The notes under the pieces were generated by a model that saw only the letters and a program-made list of their open reading frames with translations, made no database searches and was not told the origin of the DNA. The translations under genes were made by a program, and so were the position numbers. Below are positions 46,613 through 56,224 of a stretch of DNA of 64,000 nt, in pieces. Positions within the stretch are counted from its first letter, which is position 1; each line of letters begins with the position of its first letter. Source of the stretch: Parvibium lacunae (GTDB lineage: Bacteria; Pseudomonadota; Gammaproteobacteria; Burkholderiales; Burkholderiaceae_D); the NCBI RefSeq assembly GCF_003335215.1, contig NZ_QPGB01000005.1:62001-126000 (forward strand). Direction: 5' to 3'.

Positions 46613-46843
46613 ATGATTTCTGTTAAAGATCAAAGGTTAGCCTTCTCATATCCAAAAGATATATCAAAAATCACTTTGACCAACTTACGCAATCGGAAAA
46701 CTGCGGTTTTTTATAAAATTGGCGACACCATGTTTAAGGTTGTGCCTGGCATTAATGAATCATATTTCTCGTTAAAAATTGGCAATCTTGATGGTGTCGC
46801 GGAAAGGAATAGAAATGGTCAGTGGCAATTTGGTACTAAATAA
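46613..46843 (+). CDS. Small hypothetical protein in AT-rich island
   Basis: A 76-residue frame of unknown family (NRKTAVFYKIGDTMFKVVPGINESYFSLKIGNLDG and on). It is AT-richer than its neighbours, has no clear Shine-Dalgarno sequence, and its end overlaps the next gene by 29 bp. It may be a small gene or the remnant of a larger one. There is no hydrophobic segment. Confidence 0.35.
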   Translation: MISVKDQRLAFSYPKDISKITLTNLRNRKTAVFYKIGDTMFKVVPGINESYFSLKIGNLDGVAERNRNGQWQFGTK

Positions 46844-47327
46844 AATTTTGCTAGGGCTGTGCTTGCTAGTCTTTAATGTGGCCGCAATGGCAGACTCTGC
46901 ATGTGACAAGCCGATTGAGGACTTACGAACCTGGGCAAAAACACCGGCCCCAAACTTGCATATTCTCGGTGAAACCTATGATGAAAAAATGGTTTATTAC
47001 TCAGTGGTGTATATCGAAGGGCTGCGAGAAAGACAGGTCTATATCAAAACTATTTTCTTGAGCAAGATTGGCTGTGCTATGGAGGAAACTAGAGTTGGCC
47101 TAGATGAAAAAAGATTTTTAGTGTCTCGGAAATCGAAAGCGAACTGTGAATCTGATCATTCGCTTTATAACAAAAAGGTTGTTGGCGATTATTTTTATTA
47201 TCAAGACAAATATAGTCACATTATTTTAGAGCATGATGAACGTTATCTACGGGCTCCTGCCAGCAAGAAGGACTGTTATTTTTTATGGCAGCATCTCTAT
47301 AAACCTTTGAGTGTTTACAACAAATAA
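46815..47327 (+). CDS. Hypothetical exported protein in AT-rich island
   Basis: A 170-residue protein of unknown family. The start ATG 46815 has AAAGGA at 6 nt and gives a clean signal peptide (residues 1-23, VLNKILLGLCLLVFNVAAMADS). The mature part has about five cysteines, including ADSACDKP near the start and SKIGCAMEETR, CESDHSLY and KKDCYF later, so disulfides are likely in the periplasm. Base composition is clearly AT-richer than the flanking genes, suggesting acquisition. The overlap with the preceding small frame suggests a two-gene unit. Confidence 0.65.
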   Translation: MVSGNLVLNKILLGLCLLVFNVAAMADSACDKPIEDLRTWAKTPAPNLHILGETYDEKMVYYSVVYIEGLRERQVYIKTIFLSKIGCAMEETRVGLDEKRFLVSRKSKANCESDHSLYNKKVVGDYFYYQDKYSHIILEHDERYLRAPASKKDCYFLWQHLYKPLSVYNK

Positions 47328-47429
47328 TTGCGTGATTGGATGACAAATCCAAGTGCGCCAATCTCTAGAGGAAAGTAATCAAGCTTGGTTGACACAGAGA
47401 GGGTGTCAGTAACGCTTTAGATGTCTAGG

Positions 47430-47648
47430 CTATTGGTGGTCGTCATCGGGTCGGCGTGGTGAAAGGCGCGACGTTCGTCGAACAGGAATGGGAGTGAGGC
47501 CGCGAATCCCCAAAGATTGGCTGCCATAGACCAACGGCAACCACAAGACGATTAATAACAGAGCAAGGAAAAAAACGCCCCACTCAGCAGCGCCTAGTGT
47601 GGCAAGCAGCAAAGCAGTAGCGGCATAAGGGAAGTGGCTTCTTAACAT
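47430..47648 (-). CDS. Small inner-membrane protein
   Basis: A 72-residue protein with two hydrophobic segments (AATALLLATLGAAEWG and VFFLALLLIVLWLPLVYG) and a basic, Arg-rich C-terminal tail. A strong AGGAG Shine-Dalgarno sequence 6 nt before the ATG supports translation. The family is unknown. It stands alone between the AT-rich island and the secretion cluster. Confidence 0.6.
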   Translation of the reverse strand: MLRSHFPYAATALLLATLGAAEWGVFFLALLLIVLWLPLVYGSQSLGIRGLTPIPVRRTSRLSPRRPDDDHQ

Positions 47649-47749
47649 GGCCTTCTCCTAAAAATCCCAACGGGCTATTGTGTACGACTGTAATTCAATT
47701 TACGGCATATTGATACCCTGCCCAAGGTGGAATTCACCGTAATTCACAC

Positions 47750-48496
47750 TCAGAGAAAGTTAGCGCCGTGCGTTGTCAGCCACCTTATCCACAGCGCACG
47801 CCAGACCACCCAGTTATGCCCACCCGGCTGGGTTAAACGCTGAGCGGCGGGGATGAGGGGGTGTAAGGTCTCCAGTGCTGGGGCAAAACGGTCTCCTTCA
47901 CCATATAAAAGAAATAACGTAGGCGTGGGCGTTGCCCGGTGTAAGTACCCTTGTAAAAAAGGCCAGATGTAGCGCTCGTCTCGCTCGTTTAAATCAGCAG
48001 GGCGGCGCCAATAGGCTAACCCCCCTGCCGCTGCAATCCCGTCTAAACTGGCTTCACTGCCGAGGTACGGCGCGAAAAGGATCAAGCAACGAGCCTGTGT
48101 TGGGTGTTTTGCGGCGTAAAGCAAGGCACCGAATCCGCCCAATGACACGCCCAAGAGGCAAACTTGACGATAGCCGCGCTGCTGGGCGTGCGCCATGATG
48201 TCGGCTTGCATCCTTGGCAAAAAAAGGCGTTGCTGATAATAAGGAAAAGACATGTCAACGGACCACACATCCACCCGCGCTGCCAAGGCTGGCTGTGCCC
48301 GGAGCGCGGCCAGCAAGCCCTGCTGAGCGAAACTCGCAGCGCTATCGCCAACGCCGGGTAAGACAATCAGCAGTGTCTTTTCTGCCTCGGGCAATGCAGA
48401 CTGCGCAGGATAGGCGAGATAAGGCACCGGGGTTGGCGGCAGCGTGGTGCAAGCAGCGAGACAGCACATCAGGAAGCCGCAGCACAACCGTTTCAT
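47750..48496 (-). CDS. Alpha/beta-hydrolase lipoprotein coupled to gspF
   Basis: A 248-residue exported lipoprotein: MKRLCCGFLMCCLAACTTLPP gives a signal peptide with lipobox LAAC. The body is an alpha/beta hydrolase with the oxyanion region LLIVLPGVGDSAASF, the nucleophile elbow LLGVSLGGFGALLYA, a likely Asp in LYGEGDRFAP and the His in QPGGHNWVVW. It overlaps gspF by 4 bp (ATGA), so it is translated with the type II secretion operon and may be an accessory or a surface-delivered substrate. Esterase activity is inferred from the fold. Confidence 0.8.
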   Translation of the reverse strand: MKRLCCGFLMCCLAACTTLPPTPVPYLAYPAQSALPEAEKTLLIVLPGVGDSAASFAQQGLLAALRAQPALAARVDVWSVDMSFPYYQQRLFLPRMQADIMAHAQQRGYRQVCLLGVSLGGFGALLYAAKHPTQARCLILFAPYLGSEASLDGIAAAGGLAYWRRPADLNERDERYIWPFLQGYLHRATPTPTLFLLYGEGDRFAPALETLHPLIPAAQRLTQPGGHNWVVWRALWIRWLTTHGANFL

Positions 48497-49719
48497 CGGA
48501 TCATCTGATTGATTTCAATAATTGGCAGCAGGACCGCCAGCACAATAATGAGCACAATCAAGCCCATGCCTAAGATCAAGACCGGTTCGAGTAGTTGGGT
48601 TAACAATACCGCCCGCCGTTCGACTTCTTGGCGCTGGCCGGCTGCGGCCCGATCCAGCATGGCGGGCAGTTGTCCGGTGGCCTCGCCACTGCCGATCATG
48701 TGGACCAACACAGGCGGAAAGGCTTTATGTTCGCCCAGCGCGCGGGCGAGTGAGCTGCCTTCACGAACCCGCTGCGCGGCCTGTGCAACGCGTTCTTGCA
48801 GCCAGCGATTACTGAGGGTTTCCCCCCCTGCCTGTAACGCCCGCAAAAGCGGCACCCCACTGCCCACCAAAATCGCCAATGTACTCGCAAAATGCGCAGT
48901 ATTGCTGGCGTTGAGTAGCTTGCCCAGTACCGGGGCGCGTAACAACCAATGATGCCAGCGTAACCGTAACGCCGGTCGCTGTAAGAGTTGCCGAGCAGTG
49001 ATGGCCGCCGCCACGATCATCAAACCAATCATCCAGCCGTAATGTCGCAAGAAGTCACTGACCGCAATCAAGGCGACCGTGAGCCAAGGTAAGGTTTGTT
49101 TGGTGCTGGTGAAGACTTGAACGATCTGAGGAACGACATAGGTCATCAACGCCAGCACCACGAGTAACGACACCACCGTGACAATCGCCGGATAGGTAAA
49201 CGCCATCACCACTTTCTGGGTCAACGCACCACGCGCTTCGAGATAGTCGGCCAAACGCTCTAGGACACCCGCAAGCTGTCCTGAGGCCTCCCCAGCGGCC
49301 ACCAAGGCGCACATTAACGCGGGGAAATCGCGTGGGTAGCGCCCTAAGGCTTCCGCTAGGCTGTGTCCGGCTAACACCTCACTGCGCACGGCGGCCAAGC
49401 GCTCGGCCAAAATAGCCGACTCGGCTTGCTCGACCAGCACCGCCAAGGCGCGCTCAAGCGGTAACCCGGCGGTTAATAGACTGGCGAGCTGGCGCACCGC
49501 CAAAGTCCGCTGATGGGCGCTCAGGCGGGGGCCAAAGAGGGTGGCAGCGCGCTGCCCGCCGCTTGTGCCCGTAGCGCTGGCGCCAAGCGGTTCAACAGAC
49601 AACACCGTCAAGCCACGCGCACGCAACACGTTGCGGGCCTGCTTCAGGCTGTCGGCATCGACATGGCCCTGCTCGGTTTGTTGATTGGCTGCGAGCGCCT
49701 GGTAGCGGTAACTTGGCAT
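48493..49719 (-). CDS. gspF: Type II secretion inner-membrane platform protein GspF
   Basis: GspF forms the inner-membrane platform contacted by the GspE ATPase. The 408 residues show two T2SSF domains (LAVRQLASLLTAGLPLERALAVL and FASTLAILVGSGVPLLRALQAG) and three membrane helices, the last ending in LIIVLAVLLPIIEINQMI. It is the last gsp gene on the minus strand, 3 bp after gspE and overlapping the lipoprotein hydrolase gene. Confidence 0.95.
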   Translation of the reverse strand: MPSYRYQALAANQQTEQGHVDADSLKQARNVLRARGLTVLSVEPLGASATGTSGGQRAATLFGPRLSAHQRTLAVRQLASLLTAGLPLERALAVLVEQAESAILAERLAAVRSEVLAGHSLAEALGRYPRDFPALMCALVAAGEASGQLAGVLERLADYLEARGALTQKVVMAFTYPAIVTVVSLLVVLALMTYVVPQIVQVFTSTKQTLPWLTVALIAVSDFLRHYGWMIGLMIVAAAITARQLLQRPALRLRWHHWLLRAPVLGKLLNASNTAHFASTLAILVGSGVPLLRALQAGGETLSNRWLQERVAQAAQRVREGSSLARALGEHKAFPPVLVHMIGSGEATGQLPAMLDRAAAGQRQEVERRAVLLTQLLEPVLILGMGLIVLIIVLAVLLPIIEINQMIR

Positions 49720-49722
49720 GCC

Positions 49723-51216
49723 TTAATCGCGCGTAACGCGCACCACTTCGGCTTCGCTGGTCAGCCCGGTTTGCACCCAACGCATGCCATCATCCCGCAG
49801 GCTGCGCATCCCCTGTTGCAGGGCCAGTTGACGAATAGCGCTTTCGGCGGCACGTTCATGAATCAAGTCGCGCAAGCTTTCCGTGACGCCTAGCAGCTCA
49901 TGAATGCCGGTACGGCCTTGGTAGCCGGTGTGATTGCAGGCATCGCAGCCAGGGGCATGCCAGTTGCCGTGGGCATCTTGGCGCTTGCATTCGATACATA
50001 ATTTGCGCACCAGCCGCTGTGACAGTACACCGAGCAAACTGGAGGCAAGTAGAAATGGTTCAATCCCCATATCCACCATCCGTGTAATGGCACTGGGGGC
50101 ATCGTTGGTGTGTAGCGTTGCCAAAACCAAATGGCCGGTCAGTGAGGCTTGCACAGCAATTTGTGCAGTTTCTAGATCTCGAATCTCACCAATCATCACA
50201 ACATCTGGATCCTGCCGCAAAATAGCCCGCAAGGTTTTGGCAAAGGTCAGGTCGATTTTTGGGTTAACCTGGGTTTGCCCAATCCCGGGCAGTTCGTATT
50301 CAATCGGGTCTTCAACGGTCATGATGTTGCTGACAGTGGCATCTAACCGCTGCAACATGGCATAGAGCGTGGTCGTTTTACCTGAACCTGTCGGGCCAGT
50401 AACCAGAATAATGCCGTGGGGTTGCCGTACCAAGTCGTCAATTTTTTGTAGCGTGTCGTCGTGCATCCCCAGGTGGGTCAGGCTCAGCATTTCACGACTT
50501 TTTTCGAGCAACCGTAAGACTGCACGCTCACTTTGCTGCTGTACGTTACCGACTGGCAGCGTCGATACCCGAACATCAATCGCCCGCCCGCCAATCCGCA
50601 ACGTAATGCGCCCATCTTGGGGCAAACGCTTTTCGGCAATATCCAGGCTGGCCATAATTTTCAAGCGCGAAATCAGCGCGGCATGTAAGGCGCGCTTTGG
50701 CCGCACGATATCTCGCAGCATCCCATCAACCCGAAACCGGACGACGGAATGAGTCTCGAATGGCTCAATATGAATATCGGAAGCGCCTTCACGCGCCGCT
50801 TCAGTCAAAAGGGCATTCAGCATGCGGATAATCGGCGCATCATCTGCTGTCTCCAGGAGGTCTTCTACCTCGGGGATTTCCTGCAGCAAGCGCGAAAGGT
50901 CGAGGTCGCTTTCCACGTTTTCGACGACACTGGCCGCGGAATCTTCTTGGCCTTCATAGGCTTGCTGTAGTGCTTGTTGCCACTCTTCTGCGGCAAGCTG
51001 TTGTAACGCTAGCGGGCCATATTCGCGCTGCACTTCGGCCAACACGGCCAGGTTACTTTCTGGATGGACCCAAGCTTGGTAATGTGTTTCATGCTGGACG
51101 GCCAACAAAATGCCGTGCGCCCGCGCAAACGCAAACGGTAGGCGCCGGGCAATGTGAGGCTGCAAGCGTTCCAGTGGGGGCAGCGTTGCAGATAGCGCAA
51201 GCGGGGCAGCAAACAT
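49723..51216 (-). CDS. gspE: Type II secretion ATPase GspE
   Basis: GspE powers pseudopilus assembly. The 497-residue protein has an N-terminal GspL-binding domain, Walker A GPTGSGKTTTLYA, the Asp box DPIEYELPGIGQTQVN, Walker B-type RQDPDVVMIGEIRDLETA, and the tetracysteine zinc motif near the C-terminus (CIECKRQD then CDACNHTGYQGRTGIHELL). A GAGAAAG ribosome site precedes the ATG. It follows gspD by 13 bp. Confidence 0.97.
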   Translation of the reverse strand: MFAAPLALSATLPPLERLQPHIARRLPFAFARAHGILLAVQHETHYQAWVHPESNLAVLAEVQREYGPLALQQLAAEEWQQALQQAYEGQEDSAASVVENVESDLDLSRLLQEIPEVEDLLETADDAPIIRMLNALLTEAAREGASDIHIEPFETHSVVRFRVDGMLRDIVRPKRALHAALISRLKIMASLDIAEKRLPQDGRITLRIGGRAIDVRVSTLPVGNVQQQSERAVLRLLEKSREMLSLTHLGMHDDTLQKIDDLVRQPHGIILVTGPTGSGKTTTLYAMLQRLDATVSNIMTVEDPIEYELPGIGQTQVNPKIDLTFAKTLRAILRQDPDVVMIGEIRDLETAQIAVQASLTGHLVLATLHTNDAPSAITRMVDMGIEPFLLASSLLGVLSQRLVRKLCIECKRQDAHGNWHAPGCDACNHTGYQGRTGIHELLGVTESLRDLIHERAAESAIRQLALQQGMRSLRDDGMRWVQTGLTSEAEVVRVTRD

Positions 51217-51229
51217 GTGGCTTTCTCGC

Positions 51230-53536
51230 TTAAGGTTGGGCTGGCGCTGGCACCGCGTTGGGCGGGGTGGCGCTATCTGCTTGAGGCGTTAGGGCTGGCT
51301 CGGCACTACGCAGAACCGGGGCGGTTTTCAGCTTGAGCTCTTGCAAAATCGGCACGTTATATTCCGGCAATAAGATATTCCGTCCAGGTTTGGTATTCAT
51401 TTGCTCGGTGCGCATGTAATCGTAGCGATCGGTCACTAAATTATTAACGCCTTCGCTGTTACGAATAATGTAAGGCCGCAAGAAAACCATGAGGTTGGTT
51501 TTGCCGCGGCTGCGGGTGTCATAACGAAACAACGACCCTAAGACTGGAATATCGCCCAACAACGGCACTTTGCCGACCCCATCGCGCACGTCATCCTGCA
51601 CCAGACCACCGATCACAATAATTTGCCCATCATCTACCAACACATTGGATTCAATTGCCCGTTTGTTGGTAACGACACCCGCCGTGCCGGCGTTACTCTG
51701 CACGCTGGAGACTTCTTGATACAGCGCCATCCGTACCGTTCCCCCTTCGGAGACTTGCGGCTTCACGCGTAGCGTCAAGCCAACATCGCGTCGTTCAATC
51801 GTTTGAAAGGGATTAACAGCGCCCCCTGTGCCACCGGTATTGGTGAATTGCCCGGTCACAAAAGGCACATTCTGACCAATCACAATTTTGGCTTCTTCGT
51901 TATCCAAAGTCAGGATATTCGGGGTTGAGAGGATATTTGCTTTGCTATTGCTTTCCAACGCCCGCGCCAATGCGCCCAAGTTGGTAATGGTGCCCAAGCC
52001 CGGCAAACTAATTTGCCCTTTCACAAAACCAATATTCAGGCCCCGCCCGGCTGTCCCGACGTTGGTGGCCACATCAATGATATTGCTGCCACTGCCTCTA
52101 TCGGTAAAGTTGGTGCCGCCTATCGCCTGTACATTGCCGTTATTGATGCCCGACAAGTCCTGCCACTGAATCCCAAACTCTGCCGCCTGTTGAGCCGTGA
52201 CTTCAACAATCAGTGACTCAACAAAGACTTGGGCGCGGCGAACATCGAGCTTTTCAATGATATTGCGTAGGTTGTTATAGATGGGTTCAGGCGCAGTAAT
52301 GATGAGGGTGTTGGTGGCCGGGTCAGCTTGCACCATGCCGCCACCTTGCACAGTCGGCAAGCTGCTATTACCAAAGCTCGACGAGGCCCCAGCGCCCAGC
52401 GTATTCGCAGTGCCGGCGGCGCCCCCCGTATTCCCCGTGGGGGTTGTCAGCGACGCCGATTGGTTGGCGCTCAGTGCGTTACCCCCCAAGGCATTCATGC
52501 TATTGCCGGCCCCCAAGCCACTGGCGCTACTTTCCCCAGACAGCACGGCACGCAAAGTTTGCGCTAAGCGCGTCGCCTCGGCATTTTTTAATGGCACCAC
52601 CCAGATATTGCCGGGTCTGGCCAAAGGCTGGTCCAAGCGACTCAACAAGGATTTCGCCTGGGCCAAGCGCGTTGGGCTGGCGCTGCGCAGCAGCACGCTA
52701 TTGCTACGCGTGTCTGCCAAGACGGTAATGCGCTGACTGGCCTCGACTGTCGCCCCACGCTGGCTGTCATCGAGCAAGCGGTTTAAGGTCGTTGCAATAT
52801 CAACGGCGAGAGCATGTTTCAGCGGAATCGCTTCAACTTCGTTGGTAGAGGGCGCATCTAAGCTAGCAATAATCCGGGCGATGCGCTTGAGGTTTTCAGC
52901 ATAGTCGGTAATGACCAGCGTATTGTTATTCGGGTACGCCGTAATCGTGTTGTTAGGCGGGATCAGCGGGCGTAAGACGGGCACCAAACCATTGGCTGAT
53001 TCGTAATTCAAGCGGAATACCTGCGTGATGATTTGATCGCCGCGCTGCCCACCAGACTCACCGGCTTGAATACTTTCGACGGGGCCAGCCTGCAGTTTTG
53101 CATCGGCTTCTGGCACGACTCGGCCCAAGCCATTGGCTTCCACAATCGTAAAGCCCTGAACCCGCAAGGCAGAAAGCAAAATATCATAGGCCTCGCGGGG
53201 CATCACGGGTTTGGGGGAAACCAGCGTAAGCTGGCCCTTTACGCGCGGATCAACGACAAAGTTTTTGTTCAAGATTGCGCCGACTGCGCGGATAACAGCG
53301 TCAATCTCCGCATTAACGAAATTAAGTGTAACTGGCTCGGTCAGGCTTGCGTTTTTCACCGCCTGGCCGCTGGTTTGGCGTGTGGCCGGCTTTGCCACTA
53401 CCCCCGGAATCAGGCCGTTACTGCCCACCAAAGAAAGCAGTAATAGCCAGTGCAATCCGCGCGGGCGCCGAGGTTGCGGCGTTAGCCCTGATAATCGCTG
53501 TGGTTGTTTGCGTTGGCTCATCGTGTTATCACTCAT
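51230..53536 (-). CDS. gspD: Type II secretion outer-membrane secretin GspD
   Basis: GspD forms the outer-membrane channel. The 768-residue protein has a signal sequence after a basic leader, an N0 domain (LNFVNAEIDAVIRAVGAILNKNFVVDPRVKGQLTL), N1-N3 repeats (VIPL/AIPLKHALAVDIATTLNRLL, WVVPLKNAEATRLAQTLRAVL), a Gly/Asn/Ser/Ala-rich linker at about 375-415 and the secretin domain ending VPLLGDIPVLGSLFRYDTRSRGKTNLMVFLRP. The ATG abuts the gspN stop with no gap. An inner ATG at 53521 is possible. Confidence 0.97.
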   Translation of the reverse strand: MSDNTMSQRKQPQRLSGLTPQPRRPRGLHWLLLLSLVGSNGLIPGVVAKPATRQTSGQAVKNASLTEPVTLNFVNAEIDAVIRAVGAILNKNFVVDPRVKGQLTLVSPKPVMPREAYDILLSALRVQGFTIVEANGLGRVVPEADAKLQAGPVESIQAGESGGQRGDQIITQVFRLNYESANGLVPVLRPLIPPNNTITAYPNNNTLVITDYAENLKRIARIIASLDAPSTNEVEAIPLKHALAVDIATTLNRLLDDSQRGATVEASQRITVLADTRSNSVLLRSASPTRLAQAKSLLSRLDQPLARPGNIWVVPLKNAEATRLAQTLRAVLSGESSASGLGAGNSMNALGGNALSANQSASLTTPTGNTGGAAGTANTLGAGASSSFGNSSLPTVQGGGMVQADPATNTLIITAPEPIYNNLRNIIEKLDVRRAQVFVESLIVEVTAQQAAEFGIQWQDLSGINNGNVQAIGGTNFTDRGSGSNIIDVATNVGTAGRGLNIGFVKGQISLPGLGTITNLGALARALESNSKANILSTPNILTLDNEEAKIVIGQNVPFVTGQFTNTGGTGGAVNPFQTIERRDVGLTLRVKPQVSEGGTVRMALYQEVSSVQSNAGTAGVVTNKRAIESNVLVDDGQIIVIGGLVQDDVRDGVGKVPLLGDIPVLGSLFRYDTRSRGKTNLMVFLRPYIIRNSEGVNNLVTDRYDYMRTEQMNTKPGRNILLPEYNVPILQELKLKTAPVLRSAEPALTPQADSATPPNAVPAPAQP

Positions 53537-54310
53537 TTAATTACCGATCACAACTTGATTCGGGTCATCGGGATGACGCCGTCCCATAAAATTTAACATG
53601 CCCTGCATCATCGCCGCCTGTGATGCGGCCACGGTTGCCTGACCCTGCCAGCGCCAGCGTGTTCCGTCATGCTGAACACTGAGCTGCAATTGCAAGGGTT
53701 GCAGTGGGGTTACTCCCGCGCAACTAAAGGCGGGGCGGGGCCACTCGCCCTGGCAAACATAGCTCCCCAGCACCCCGACATTTACCATGCCTGCCTGCGC
53801 CTGTTGCCATTCCAAACGCCAAGTTGCGGGCACGCTTGGCGCAGGCGCCGCGCTTGGCGTTACAGGTAACGTGAGCGTGGCCCACTGTAACAGCAATTCA
53901 CCGGCGGGTTGAATCGTATTCCACGGTGCGCCAAGCTGGTTGAGCCACTGCGCCGGCAAAGCCGCACGCCCAGCCCCGAGTTGGGGGGACTGCCCATAAC
54001 GCCAGGTTAGGGGAATTGCCCCTTGCCACTGCGCATTGTGGAATGCGACTTGCCATGGCGGCCACAGGCTCTGCCATTCCCAGGTGATGCGCCCTGGCCA
54101 ATAAGCCCATGACTGTCCCGCCACCGGTCGCCACCCCAGGACGGCACTGCCCTGCCAGAGGGTTCCGCGTACCTCACCCAGCGTCAGCCCCACGCGCTCT
54201 AAGGGGAGGCAGGGAATAATCCAGCGCGCCGGGAATCGCGGCACCAGCACCAACAGGCACCCCACCACCAGGGCAGCCACAATCATCCGAAGAGAGAGGC
54301 CTGGCTGCAT
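53537..54310 (-). CDS. gspN: Type II secretion protein GspN
   Basis: GspN is an accessory component found in many proteobacterial type II systems, of uncertain role. The 257-residue protein has one N-terminal membrane helix (MIVAALVVGCLLVLVPRFPARW) and the family block VGLTLGEVRGTLWQGSAVL, with the rest periplasmic. ATG 54310 starts 4 bp after the gspM stop; the longer frame back to 54412 overlaps gspM and is not supported. Confidence 0.88.
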   Translation of the reverse strand: MQPGLSLRMIVAALVVGCLLVLVPRFPARWIIPCLPLERVGLTLGEVRGTLWQGSAVLGWRPVAGQSWAYWPGRITWEWQSLWPPWQVAFHNAQWQGAIPLTWRYGQSPQLGAGRAALPAQWLNQLGAPWNTIQPAGELLLQWATLTLPVTPSAAPAPSVPATWRLEWQQAQAGMVNVGVLGSYVCQGEWPRPAFSCAGVTPLQPLQLQLSVQHDGTRWRWQGQATVAASQAAMMQGMLNFMGRRHPDDPNQVVIGN

Positions 54311-54314
54311 CAGC

Positions 54315-54887
54315 TTACCTTGCCGCTGGGGTTTGCCCGAGTTGCAAGCGGACCCGGACTTGATCGCCTGTGCCAATGCGCTCGGCCTCCAGCAGCGTTG
54401 CCTGCCAGCCATTGGCGGCCGCCAGTTGGAGCCAACTGAATAATTGATTAAAACTGGCTTGTGGCAGATCGATCTGCCAGCCGCGCTGCGCGCCTTGCGT
54501 CAACGCACGCACCTCAGCCCCGCGGAGCTGCCCAGCTTTTAAGAGCTGACCTAAACTGGCAGCGCTTAGGTTTTGCCATTCTGGCGAACGCGCAGTGGCC
54601 GCTGCCGGTACTGAGACAGGTGTTGCCTGTCCTTGCAGGGTTTTAGCCTGCTCCAACAAACCGAGTACCTGTTCCCCATTGCTACGTTGCATTTGCACGC
54701 GCTGGGTGAGTTTCTGTACCCGCTGTTGCACCGGCTGCCAGAAAACAAGCCACACGATCGTTAATAACAGTGCGCCAGCCAAAACAGACAAAGCACGCTG
54801 GTTACGTTGATCGAGTGCTTGCCAGCGTTGATACAGAGCTTGGCGCAACGGCTCCAAGCGCACGGCGAGAGAGGTTGTGGACGTCAT
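54315..54887 (-). CDS. gspM: Type II secretion protein GspM
   Basis: GspM pairs with GspL in the inner-membrane assembly. The 190-residue bitopic protein has a short cytoplasmic N-terminus, one membrane helix (ALSVLAGALLLTIVWLVFW) and a periplasmic ferredoxin-like domain. The start overlaps gspL by 4 bp. Confidence 0.9.
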   Translation of the reverse strand: MTSTTSLAVRLEPLRQALYQRWQALDQRNQRALSVLAGALLLTIVWLVFWQPVQQRVQKLTQRVQMQRSNGEQVLGLLEQAKTLQGQATPVSVPAAATARSPEWQNLSAASLGQLLKAGQLRGAEVRALTQGAQRGWQIDLPQASFNQLFSWLQLAAANGWQATLLEAERIGTGDQVRVRLQLGQTPAAR

Positions 54888-56224
54888 CGTGTAGCCCCTA
54901 TTGCTGGCGTCAAGGAGGATGGGTTGGACGCGTCATTCAGATTGCGGGCTGTCGCTGCGCTCTCGGCGGAGGCGGAGGCAGTCAGGTGGCGTAAGGTCAC
55001 GATAATTTCACTCCCCGTCTGCGCCCCCCAAGTCACTTGTAGCCCTTGGGACTGCCACTGTTGCTGTAGCACTTGGCGCTGCGAGGGCTCTACTTGCGTG
55101 GCGACCAGTTTCAACTGGAGTTGCGCGTCCGTATATTGCACAGCCCGTAAGCTGTCTGCCGGTAAGGTCTGTAAGGCGGCTTGCGCGGCGCTGAGAAAAC
55201 TGATCAGATCGGTCGCCGCGAGTGGCGTAGCGCTGCGGCTTGCCTGCAAGCTTAGTACCGCTTTTTTAACTTGCTCTACAGGCTCATATAAGACGGTGAG
55301 TTGCGGAAAAACACCCTGCACCGCCTGTTGCACCTGCTGCGTCAGTTGACGCGAGGTGCGCTCAAGCTGCCAAGCGTAGGCATGCAAGCCAAGCAAATAA
55401 CTGGCGACCAGACTCGCGGCGAGCCATAGGGGGCGACGCCACACGGCGTAGGTAAACCAGGTGGCGCTTGTGCCAGACTGGCTATAGCGGCCACGCAGAA
55501 AATTTGCAGCGCGCAGCCAAGTGGGTAGGATACTTGCGGTGTCATGCTGGCTCAGCCATTGGGCCAGCGAAAATGCAGGCAACGGCTCGCGCTCCGGCGC
55601 GGAGGCCGATGAAAAGAAGGCTTCAGGCGTGAAGGCATGCGCCACGCAAATCGGCAGAGTCTGCGGCTGGCACTCGACCCGGTAGAGCGTATCTTGCCAT
55701 TGGCAGGGTGCTTGGCTGTGTAGCAACAGCGCCCAAGGGCCAACCCAGGCGGCCTGTCGCCCGACCTGTTGCAAGCGTTCCAGCAAATTATTCAACACAC
55801 CCTTCGGCGTGGCGAGGGTATTGATCCCCGCTACCGGTAATCCACGAATGACGTTCACCTGCCACTGTTCGGGGTCGCTAAGCAAATAAGGTTCGAGCAA
55901 CCATGGGGCGGCCTGTTGCTGTCTGACCAAGGTTTGTCTGTCACTCACCGCAGTCGGTAGCTCAAGCTGCTGACACACGGTATCGAGCGGGTGCAGGCAG
56001 CAGTAAAGCGGGTAATCTTGTGGCAAGCGTCCGAGCTCATGTAAGCCAACGGGCTGCGGCGCACCGATTTGATTACCCTCTTGTAAGTAAAAACGTGCTG
56101 CTGCTGACGGGGTCAGATCACCCCACTGGCGGCTGGGAGGAAGTTGTAGCCAGCAGCGGCGCGTGGTCGCCAAGCGCCCCGATGTGTTACCTGGCCGCCC
56201 AGCCGTCAATGCTTTTAGGTTCAT
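54884..56224 (-). CDS. gspL: Type II secretion protein GspL
   Basis: GspL recruits GspE to the membrane. The 446-residue protein has an actin-like cytoplasmic domain, one membrane helix (LWLAASLVASYLLGLHAYAW, about residues 255-275) and a periplasmic domain. The cytoplasmic part is diverged. ATG 56224 overlaps the gspK stop as ATGA and is preferred to the upstream frame start at 56239. Confidence 0.88.
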   Translation of the reverse strand: MNLKALTAGRPGNTSGRLATTRRCWLQLPPSRQWGDLTPSAAARFYLQEGNQIGAPQPVGLHELGRLPQDYPLYCCLHPLDTVCQQLELPTAVSDRQTLVRQQQAAPWLLEPYLLSDPEQWQVNVIRGLPVAGINTLATPKGVLNNLLERLQQVGRQAAWVGPWALLLHSQAPCQWQDTLYRVECQPQTLPICVAHAFTPEAFFSSASAPEREPLPAFSLAQWLSQHDTASILPTWLRAANFLRGRYSQSGTSATWFTYAVWRRPLWLAASLVASYLLGLHAYAWQLERTSRQLTQQVQQAVQGVFPQLTVLYEPVEQVKKAVLSLQASRSATPLAATDLISFLSAAQAALQTLPADSLRAVQYTDAQLQLKLVATQVEPSQRQVLQQQWQSQGLQVTWGAQTGSEIIVTLRHLTASASAESAATARNLNDASNPSSLTPAIGATR

